Below, one piece after another: positions 55,700-64,000 of a stretch of 64,000 nt of DNA; the stretch's first letter is position 1, and the number at the start of each line of letters is the position of its first letter. Source of the DNA: Rhineura floridana (taxonomy: Eukaryota; Chordata; Lepidosauria; Squamata; Rhineuridae); NCBI RefSeq assembly GCF_030035675.1, contig NC_084489.1:14804001-14868000 (forward strand). Reading direction: 5' to 3'. The notes beneath the pieces were generated by a model. The model made no database searches. It saw only the letters and a program-made list of their open reading frames with translations, and was not told the DNA's origin. The translations under genes were made by a program, and so were the position numbers.

Positions 55700-56219
55700 G
55701 AAAATAAATTCATAAAGCTTGGAATACCATGTACAGTTCTTGTCACAGCATCTGAAAAAGATTATTATGGAGCTGGGAAAAGTGCAGACAAGGACAACCC
55801 AAATGATCATGGGTTTCCCTATGATTACACTTTGAGGAAAGTTTGCAACATTTGGAGTTGAATAGTGGGAGAAAGTGGGAGATGTAGGACAGATAAAAGG
55901 AAAGTAATTCTTCACACAGCACATACAAAAAATATGGAATTTGCAACCACAAGTTGTAGTGATGACTGCCACCTTGGATGTCTTTAAAAGTGGAATAAGA
56001 CAAATTCATGCAGATAAGGCTATCAATGGATACCAGTGATGACTGGTATATATTACTTTCAGTATTAGAGGCAGCAATGCCTCTGAATGCTTGCTGCTGG
56101 GGAACACAAGTAGGAGATTGCTATTGTGCTTATGTCAAGCTTGTTGGCTTCTCAGAGGCATTTGGGTCAGAATCTGGTCTTTGGTCTGATCCAGCAGGGC
56201 TCCTTTTATGTTCTTATGG
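55700..56219 (+). repeat. Old CR1 LINE 3' fragment
   Basis: The + strand resembles the YCVQFWSPHLKKDIIELEKVQ coding block near 55715-55770. It continues with GACAGATAAAAGGAAAGTAA, ATGGAATTTGCAACCACAAG and AAAAGTGGAATAAGACAAAT, and ends GATCCAGCAGGGCTCCTTTT followed by ATGTTCTTATG at 56219. It is much older than the 48.2 kb copy. Confidence 0.75.
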
Positions 56220-57794
56220 TGATGGTTCCTCTCTCAAGTAAGCCTTTGTGGTATGCTTCATGCAGCTAAGCAAGTGGTGCACCCTCGGGTCCACACTACA
56301 GTTCAAGTTCATTGCTGTCTTTACTCTTGACGATCCGGCAGTGTTCATGGAACAAAGGCAGTGTCAGGGATGAGTCCAGTTGGAACGCACTAGGACTCCC
56401 AATTCTGCAAGTTCCTTGGTTGTTTTAATAGCAGTATTATGTGCCATGTTCCTTTAAATAAAATGGTGGCCTGGTTAATTTGGATTTCACATAGCTTGGT
56501 TCTTCAGTGTGATCTTTCTTGTGGCAAAAAAGAGTGGAATGCGCTCCACAAAAGGTGTCAGTCAACAGAACAGAAGAAAGGCACACATACCTGATTAACT
56601 CCTGCAGGAGTAACTAAGACGGTTTGCCTTTGTGAACAAAATGTGAAGACACTTGTGAAGGACCATGGCTGCAGGAAAAAAGGAGAGAAGGGGGGAAAAG
56701 GAAACAGAAGGAAACACAAAAAAGAAAATTAGAAGCCACCATCTATAGTATCTTCACATTTCAATCCTTTTGAAGGAGTAAGGAAGACACAGAAGAATCA
56801 TAATCAGGTTGAACTTGTGGGAAATGCGTGCTCAGTTTTCTCTGCTGAAAAGAGGTTGCCAGCCACTCTTTTGTCTGTTATGTTCTCATGAGTTTGCAGA
56901 CCTGCGGGGAATATAATGAAGCTGCATGCCTGTACTTCCTGGTGTGATGTTTTTAAAACTTCATTTCTAGCAACATATTCCTCAGATGCTTCTCCTCGAT
57001 TTTCTTGAGGCATAAGGACTAGTTGATTATGCAAATGAACATGGAGAATGCAGGAAATGAGTTAGACACAGAGGGAGTTGCTGGCAAATGCCACTGCTTC
57101 CTGAGGGCATAATGGTAAGAGACAGCTGCTACTGGCAGCCCAAGAGCATGAGCTGGTGGGAGTTGCTTTGCTCCACTGCAAAGCTTTAAGCCAGACTGAG
57201 ATTCTTTCTACTTTGGGAGAAACCAAGCTCTGTGGCTCTAGTCTTTGTTGTTGCATATTGCTCTCTGCATGAGACTTGTCTACACGGAGAGGAAAGGATG
57301 ACTCTACAGCCATGTATATGCCAAGACCTTTGTGTTTATGTGCAGAAAATAGGGATGCATTCACATGGCTTAATGTTTCTCATGAAGGAAGGATGTGGGA
57401 ATGGCAAGTCATGCAGTGTTACTCTTATCTGTGACATGATAGGAAAGATGTCCATTTCGTTAATTGATAAACGATTACATACATGGATTAATAACTGCCT
57501 ATACATACTTATGAGGGCATCATTGTACATTTTGGTGCAAACCCATCCATTCAGTTCTTGGACTCTGATGTTTAGGGTCTTTTGTATCCAATGCTCCACT
57601 CACGTAGTTCCACTGCCACAAATGGGACTTGTTTTGTCTCTGCCTCCTGCACCCCCAATCTTCTCAAGAGGGTCCCCCATCCCCCAGAGTTGATTTTGAG
57701 GGTGCACAGGGTGATGGAGGGAACAAGAGAGGAAGGTGAAACACTACGGGGTGCCTCGAAGTCCATTACAACCGCAGAGCTGAAGCCCTGGGAA
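56220..57794. other. Intergenic, nothing recognised
   Basis: About 1.6 kb without recognisable repeats. The plus frame at 57232-57693 overlaps minus frames and shows no domain. Confidence 0.45.
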
Positions 57795-58144
57795 AACTGT
57801 TGGAAGGTTCAGGACAGACAAAAGAAAGTACTTCTTTGCACAGCAGCACATAATTAAACTGTGGAATTTGCTCCCACAAGAGGCAGTGATGGACTTTAAA
57901 AGAGGATTAGGCAAATTCATGGAGAATAAGGCTTTCAGTGGCTACTAACCCTGATGCATATGTTCTACCTCCACAGTCAAAGGCAGTATGCTTCTGAATA
58001 TCAGTGCTGGAAACCACAAGAGGGAAAAGTGGTGTTGTGCTCAGGTCCTGCTACGCTTCCCAGAGGCATCTTGTTGGCCAATGTAAGAGCAAGATGCTGG
58101 ACTAGATGGGCCACTGTCCTGATCCAGCAGGCTCTTCTTATATT
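57795..58144 (+). repeat. CR1 LINE 3' fragment
   Basis: TTGGAAGGTTCAGGACAGAC, AAACTGTGGAATTTGCTCCC, CAAATTCATGGAGAATAAGG and the end GATCCAGCAGGCTCTTCTTA follow the CR1 ORF2 C-terminus and 3' UTR. Intermediate divergence. A (CA)n tract at 58145-58162 follows directly. Confidence 0.8.
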
Positions 58145-58284
58145 CACACACACACACACACATATGGAGAGAGAAAGAGAGAGTTTATTACAATTAAATA
58201 AATAGAAAATATAAATGAACACTCTACTATTAAATCCTTAATAGGCCAATTCTAATATGATGTATCCAATATTAGACAAATGTA
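58145..58284. repeat. (CA)n and GA-rich microsatellite, AT-rich spacer
   Basis: (CA)9 at 58145-58162, then GAGAGAGAAAGAGAGAG at 58167-58183. Confidence 0.7.
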
Positions 58285-58750
58285 TTTTGACTAGGGATGG
58301 GCAAGAATTTTGATTCACTTCACATTTCAAGTCAAATTTATCAAATTATTTATCAAATTATCAAATTTGCACTTTCTGAAACAATATGAGAACCATAACA
58401 CAGCCATCTTCAAAATTTACACTTATTTGAATTTTGCAATGCAGGTCGCCATCAATGTTTTAAAAATGCATATATTAGGGGAAAGTGTGCATAAAAATGA
58501 ATCTATGCATGAAACTAACATGCAAAATGCGTTAAATGATGAGAAATAATTTGAAAAAATGTGTACATTAGTCAAAACTGCCAACAAAATGTGTTTATCA
58601 GGAGCAATTTGCACTAAAATCCTGGAGAATTTTCATGAGGATTTAAAAAAAATCACAAATTGTTGCAGAAATGTGGAGAACTGAATTTAAGATTGGAAAA
58701 ATGAGAAACTGAGAGAACTGAAATTGACAGATCTTTTCCATTCCTAATAA
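58285..58750 (-). mobile_element. hAT-like MITE, TAGGGATGG family
   Basis: Left end CTAGGGATGGGCAAG and right end TTTTCCATTCCTAA are decayed inverted ends. The body is the reverse of the 21773-22190 copy: AAATTTGCACTTTCTGAAAC, GAAAGTGTGCATAAAAATGA, TGGAGAATTTTCATGAGG, AAAAATGAGAAACTGAGAG. Confidence 0.65.
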
Positions 58751-58794
58751 TTAATCTACTGATGAAGACTCTATGTTGATACACATTTGTGTAA

Positions 58795-58960
58795 TATTGT
58801 AATAATATTACAATTAGGCCTTAAGGGCCTTTTGGCCATAAGGCGGGGTATAAATTTAATCAATCAATCAATCAATCAATTAAAATTTAATAAATTAATT
58901 AAAATTAAATTAATTAAATTAATTAAAATTAAATTAATTAAATTAATTAATTGAATTGTA
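58795..58960 (+). repeat. LINE tail followed by AT-rich low-complexity
   Basis: CCTTTTGGCCATAAGGCGGG and GTATAAATTTAAT, then (CAAT)n at 58855-58880. A long AATTAAATT low-complexity tract extends to 58955. Confidence 0.65.
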
Positions 58961-59014
58961 ATGCAGCACATTAGAATTGGCATATGTTGATTTATATTTC
59001 ATATTTTGTTGTTG

Positions 59015-60433
59015 TTATGTGTCTTCAGGTTGATTACAACTTATGGCAACCCTATGAATCAGTGACCTCCAAGGGCATCTGTCATGAACCACCCTGTTCA
59101 GATCTTGTAAGTTCAGGTCTCTGGCTTCCTTTATGGAATCAATCCATCTCTTGCTTGGCCTCCCTCTTTTTCTACTCCCTTCTGTTTTTCCCAGCATTAC
59201 TGTCTTTTCTAGTGAATCAGGTCTTCTCATTATGTGTCCAAAGCTTCTAGTGACAGTTCTGGTTTAATTTGTTCTAACACCCAATTATTGGTCTTTTTCG
59301 CAGTCCATGGTATGCGCAAAGCTCTCCTCCAACACCACATTTCAAATGAGTTGATTTTTCTCTTATCTGCTTTTTTCACTGTCCAACTTTCACATCCATA
59401 CATAGAAATCGGGAATACCATGGTCTGAATGATCCTGACTTTGGTGTTCAGTGATACATCTTTGCATTTCAGGACCTTTTCTAGTTCTCTCATAGCTGCC
59501 CTCCCCAGTCCTAGCCTTCTTCTGATTTCTTGACTATTGTCTCCATTTTGGTTAATGACTGTGACAAGGTATTGATAATACTTTACAAGTTCAATGTCCT
59601 CATTGTCAACTTTAAAGTTACATAAATCTTCTGTTGTCATTACTTTAGTCTTCTTGACGTTCAGCTGTAGTCCTGCTTTTGTGCTTTCTGCTTTAACTTT
59701 CATCATTCTTTTCAAGTCATTACTGGTTTCTGCTAATAGTATGGTATCGTCTGCATATCTTAAGTTATTGATATTTGCCCCTCTGATTTTCACACCTCCT
59801 TCATCTTGGTCCAATCCCACTTTCTGTACGATATGTTCTGCGTACAGATTAAACAAATAGGGTGATAAAATACACCCCTGTCTCACACCCTTTTCTATTG
59901 GTTTCTCCATATTCTGTCCTTACAGTAGCCTCTTGTCCAGAGTATAGGATGCACATCAGGACAATCAGATGCTGTGGCACCCCCATTTCTTTTAAAGCAT
60001 TCCATAGTTTTTCATCATCTACACAGTCAAAGGCTTTGCTGTAATCAATAAAGCACAGGGTGATTTTCTTCTGAAATTCCTTGCTCCGTTCCATTATCCA
60101 ACGTTTGTTTGCGATATGATCTCTGGTGCCTCTTCCCTTTCTAAATCCAGCTTGGACGTCTGGCATTTTTCGCTCCATATATGGTAAGAGCCTTTGTTGT
60201 AGAATCTTGAGCATTACTTTACTTGCATGGGATATTAAGGCAATAGTTCGATAATTACTGCATTCCCTGGGATCCCCTTTCTTTGGAATTGGGATATATA
60301 TTGAACACTTCCAGTCTGTGGGCCATTGTTTAGTTTTCCATATTTCTTGACAAATTTTTGTCAAACTTTGGACAGATTCAGTCTCAGTAGCTTGTAACAA
60401 CTCTATTGGTTTGTGGTGATTTGTTTCTTCCAA
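59015..60433 (-). pseudogene. RTE-type RT core, broken
   Basis: Frame 60433-59849 reads ELLQATETE, WKCSIYIPIPKKGDPRECSNYRTIALIS and DYSKAFDCVDDEKLW, the first RT catalytic aspartate region. Frame 59910-59230 carries GVRQGCILSPYLFNLYAE and the YADD box in NLRYADDTILLAE (about residues 51-63 of that frame). The last frame (59230-59015) has RKRGRPSKRWIDSIKEARDL. The break near 59850-59910 is a frame change. Catalytic motifs are all present, so this is a moderately old copy. Confidence 0.75.
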
Positions 60434-60930
60434 GTATTTTAAGAGCAGCTTTCACCTCACATTCTAAAATTTCTGGTTCTTCATCATATGGTTCCTCCAT
60501 GAATGAATCTGTCATCCTGGCATTTCTTTTATAGAGTTCTTCAGTGTATTGCTTCCATCTTCCTTTTATTTCATCTTGGTCAGTCAGTGTGTTCCCCTGT
60601 TGATTATTCAACATCCCTACTCGTGGTTTAAATTTCCCTTTCATTTCTCAAATCTTTTGGAATAGGGCTCTTGTTCTTCCCTTTTTGTTGTCCTCTTCTA
60701 TTTCTTTACAATAACTATTGTAGTAGTTTTCTTTGTCTCTATGTACTGTATTGTTGCATTTAGGGTTCTGACCGTGTTTCTATCTCCTTTTGCTTTTGCT
60801 TTCCTTCTCTCTTTAACCATTTTAAGAGTTTCTTTAGTCATCCACTGAGGTCTTTCTCTCATTTTAACTAGAAGTATTGTCTTTTTGCATTCTTCCCTAA
60901 TAATGTGTCTGACTTCAGTCCATAGTTCTT

Positions 60931-61398
60931 CTAGTTCTCAGTCTCAGTAGCTTGTAGCAACTCTATTGGTATACCATCTGTTCCTGGTGATTTGTTTCTT
61001 CCAAGTATCTTAAGAACAGCTTTCACCTCACATTCTAATATTTCTGGTTCTTCATCATATGGTTCCTCCATGAATGAATCGGTCATCCTTGCATCTCTTT
61101 TATAGAGTTCTTCAGTGTATTGCTTCCATCTTCCTTTTATTTCATCTCGGTCAGTCAGTGTGTTCCCCTGTTGATTATTCAACATTCCTACCCTTGGTTT
61201 ACATTTCCCTTTAATTTCTCTCATCTTTTGGAATAGGGCTCTTGTTCTACCCTTTTTGTTGTCCTCTTCCATTTCTATACAATAACTATTGTAATAGTTC
61301 TCTTTGTCCCTATGTACTAGTCGCTGTATTGTTGCATTTAGGGTTCTAACCATGCTTCTATCTCCTTTTGCTTTTGCTTTCCTTCTCTCTTTAACCAT
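60931..61398 (-). pseudogene. RTE-type pre-RT segment, duplicated copy
   Basis: An uninterrupted 155-codon frame: KENYYNSYCIEMEEDNKKGR, then GMLNNQQGNTLTDRDEIKGR, then FMEEPYDEEPEILECEVKAV and the end RNKSPGTDGIPIELLQATE. The frame at 60644-60384 repeats most of this, with changes such as PQTNRV replacing PGTDGI. A sequence of about 560 bp separates the two copies. Confidence 0.75.
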
Positions 61399-61578
61399 TT
61401 TAAGAGTTTCTTCAGTTATCCATTGAGGTCTTCCTCTCTTTTTAACTAGAAGTATTGTCTTTTTGCATTCTTCCCTAATAATGTGTCTGACTTCAGTCCA
61501 TAGTTCTTCTAGTTCTCTGTCAACTAAGTTTAAAGCCTCAAATCTGCTCCTTATTTGATCTTTATATTCTTCTGGGAT

Positions 61579-62885
61579 GTATAATAAATATCTCTTTTGT
61601 GCGTATATATTCCTTAATTCAGGTGTTGGATTTTTGTTGGGGTGGGTGTTGTTATTTTTATCTTAATACTTTGTACATAAAACTGAGCAGTACTATGTTT
61701 TTAAAATGCAAATGTATATGCAGATTTCTTTTTGTGAAGACAGAAAATAGACACGGGAGCATCTAAAATAAATCAGGTCAGTTGGGCTCATTCCTTAGCA
61801 CATATTTTATCCTTGTAAATAAACTGACAAAGTTACTAGCCTGTTCTGTCCCTTCTGTAGCAGCCTGCTGTATTTCAGAGCTGGTTGCAGTGGAAGAGGC
61901 TTCAAATTTCTGGCAGCCCACTGCTGTCTAGTTTAGGGACAGAGTGCTACTTCCTTCTTCTGCCATCACACTCGATCACACTTGCATACAATTCCATAAT
62001 GCTCTCACCTACATGCAGTTCTTTGTTGCCTACCAAACAAGTGCTTAAATACAAGGCTGGCATAATGTTGATGTAGAATACTGAGAGCATTTGATAGCAT
62101 CAAATTTGAGAGCATCAGTTTGGTAACAATTGTCCCCAAAGTTAGTATGAACATCTTACATGGACACAGCAACCTGGTGTACAATAACATATAATCAAAA
62201 GTCCTAGCATGAGGGTAGACACAATGAATTTCTAAAGAAGAAGAGATTATACACTGCTGTACAACGAATGAACTAGGCATGAGATACAAGGACCATATAG
62301 TGACCTCACCTCTTCAGTGTTACCTGTATATCACAGAACACCATGACATCATGGTCCTGTTCACTAAGAACAGACTGAATCCCAATTAAAGTCCAATTGA
62401 TGAAAAGCGTGGAAAAGGCCAACTGTGACAGGTGGGTGGGACAGCCCTCCTGTCAATCATGTGGCATTACATCAAAAGTGAAAATGTGAAAGTGGGTCCC
62501 ATGTTGCTGATTGGAAGTCAGTAGTGGGTCTCACGTCTGGACCAGTGGAAGACCACTGATCTAAGCTAAATGTGTGAAGTGTCCCCTGATGCAGCCCACT
62601 GAGGTGAAAGAGAACAATCCACAGTGGCTAAAGAGGAACAGTACTAAGCCATCCACAGCTGGTTGACTTGGCAATCAAACAAGTTAAGGAGTTGGTGGAG
62701 ATGCTGGCAAGGTCAGACAGGGCAACCCCATCACCACAGCTACAAGAACATCTCCTGCTTTGGGCCCAGGGGTGTAGTTGTCCAGGGTCTCGGGGACTCT
62801 TACACCCCTTACTTTTTTGGGAGTAGCATCCCAGCAGGGTCCCCATGTCTCCATCATCCTACAAGCCAATCACCATGGAAGGGGT
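61579..62885. other. Intergenic, nothing recognised
   Basis: No gene. Opposed short frames at 61885-62289 and 62628-62899 are not credible. Confidence 0.45.
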
Positions 62886-63034
62886 GTGTTAGCCACTGAG
62901 AAAAGTCTTCTAATATGCTTCCTTGTCCTTTCCTGCTGATTGGAGCCAATCAGAGTGAAAGGAGGTGAGTCAGCCACTGAGAATATTCTTCTTAGTAGCT
63001 AATACTCTACCCTTTCATGCTGATTGGCTCCTAG
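62886..63034 (+). repeat. Decayed tandem pair, about 80-bp unit
   Basis: GTGTTAGCCACTGAGAA, TCTTCTAATA.GCT, CCTTTCCTGCTGATTGG (from 62886) and GAGTCAGCCACTGAGAA, TCTTCTTAGTAGCT, CCTTTCATGCTGATTGG (from 62968) are the same unit twice. Each ends near GCCAATCAG or GGCTCC. Confidence 0.6.
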
Positions 63035-63456
63035 GGATGTATGTTGTTGTGGGAGAAGCCATAACAAGAATCACATTCTCAGCCTTGCAGCAAAAAAAGG
63101 GGGAGGGAAGGGACATGGCTGTGACTATCATGAAGGGACCCTGCAATTCTGAATTTGCTACTACATTACTGTTTGGGCCTGAGACCTAGATGCCTGGCAG
63201 AGCAACGGCAGGGCAACTTTCAGGCTTGCTGGCAGAGTTTCAAAAGAGGGAGGGAAGGAGAGCATCAGCTGTACACACCATCCCCTGCAAACAAAATTAG
63301 CAAACTAAAATTAGATCCTGTAAGTTGCCATAGTATGGACATATGGATCACTCCTGGAGTGTCTCTCTAAACACAAGGTCTAACATTTGATTGTTTCGTT
63401 GGGCTCTGTTGGGCTCGACCCCTCAATACATGCTGAACATCCATGGCAGCGGAAGT
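63035..63456. other. Intergenic, nothing recognised
   Basis: No gene or repeat recognised. Confidence 0.4.
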
Positions 63457-63498
63457 ATGTGTGTATGTGTCTGTGTGTGTGTGTGTGTGTGTGCGCAC
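63457..63498 (+). repeat. (TG)n microsatellite
   Basis: TG-rich run with two interruptions, ending GTGCGCACA. Confidence 0.9.
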
Positions 63499-63791
63499 AG
63501 GCGCGCATGTTTAGGAGCAGAGCAAGTTGCCCACAGCTTCTTTACCATCTGAGAGCCTGGATCTGGCTGTCAAACCTCTCCAAGTGGGCAAGGAACCGGC
63601 ACTAGCTGGGAGACGCACTAATTTGGCTAACTTCCCAGATAGCTCTCTTTGGCAGAGCTTGTACAGGCTCCTGGCTGGTTTTTGAAGTCGCTCACCCTTG
63701 CATTAGAAGGTTGCAGCTCTCTTGAGAGCAATCCATTGTCTTGCTCTGTGGCTTTTCTATTAAGATAGAAAAGGTGTGAGGGGATTGTGTA

Positions 63792-63793
<2 letters not shown>

Positions 63794-63881
<88 letters not shown>

Positions 63882-63887
63882 GAGAGA
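63794..63887 (+). repeat. Compound (TG)n(AG)n microsatellite
   Basis: (GT)n at 63794-63846 runs directly into (AG)n at 63847-63887 with one AGAC interruption. The length makes it likely polymorphic. Confidence 0.95.
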
Positions 63888-64000
63888 CCCCATCTGGCAC
63901 CAGGAGAGACATCATGTTAAGACTCTAGAATGGCTCACAGAAATTCCACGTGTGCACATGTGCATATACACACACACACAACACACCCCTCAGAGTCAGA

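Larger units (their letters stand above)
59012..61578 (-). mobile_element. RTE/BovB-type LINE, 5'-truncated, internally duplicated
   Basis: On the minus strand: a pre-RT region (61578-60939), a second, partly repeated pre-RT region (60938-60379), the RT core (60433-59230) and a C-terminal part (59230-59015) ending HDRCPWRSLIHRVAISCNQP. The last block resembles the BovB end (W R S L V H G V A). The 3' end is near 59012 with TGTTGTTATGTGTCTTCAGG (+). The endonuclease is missing. A roughly 560-bp segment is present twice (60379-60938 and 60939 to about 61516). Several breaks occur in the frame. Confidence 0.8.

Noticed and set aside
57232-57693. 153-codon plus ORF as a gene
   Set aside because: Opposed by overlapping minus ORFs, with Cys-rich random-looking sequence, no domain and no splice context.

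Overview
The window reads as vertebrate nuclear DNA from a squamate reptile, most likely a lizard. The evidence is one intron-split vertebrate neural gene in AT-rich, gene-poor DNA, plus a repeat load typical of squamates: CR1 and L2 LINEs, an RTE/BovB-type LINE, tRNA- and 5S-derived SINEs, palindromic hAT-like MITEs and mariner-like MITEs. I cannot name the species from sequence alone.

Only one host protein-coding gene is supported: NEUROD6 (NEX/MATH2), a 337-residue bHLH factor of post-mitotic neurons, on the + strand at 40588-41601. Its coding region lies in one exon. A splice acceptor sits just upstream, and a candidate non-coding first exon ends at 39186. A perfect CRE and E-boxes lie near 38.68-39.02 kb.

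Layout: 0-11 kb is AT-rich intergenic DNA with L2 tails, MITEs and SINEs. 11.2-11.4 kb has a striking octamer/homeodomain site cluster. 12.3-15.3 kb holds an L2, a young truncated CR1, an older CR1 and a 5S SINE. 16.9-18.6 kb is a GC-rich retroelement-like fossil with direct repeats. 19.5-22.2 kb is a nest of L2, SINE and MITE insertions. 24.5-27.2 kb has a decayed coding remnant and an L2 with RT remnants. 28-40 kb is mostly unique DNA upstream of NEUROD6 with several homeodomain/POU site clusters that could be enhancers. 41.6-48.2 kb is the 3' flank with a few repeats. 48.2-53.2 kb is a nearly intact full-length CR1 (- strand). 53.2-59 kb carries CR1 and MITE fragments. 59.0-61.6 kb is a 5'-truncated RTE-type LINE with an internal duplication. 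61.6-64 kb is unique DNA ending in microsatellites.

Apart from NEUROD6 and the LINE frames, the many short open frames look like chance ORFs or repeat shadows. I found no CRISPR array, operon, rRNA gene or functional-looking tRNA gene. I also found no clear new biological system. The best second-look items are the almost intact CR1, the octamer pair at 11.28 kb, the candidate NEUROD6 promoter with two tiny upstream ORFs, and the internally duplicated mobile elements.
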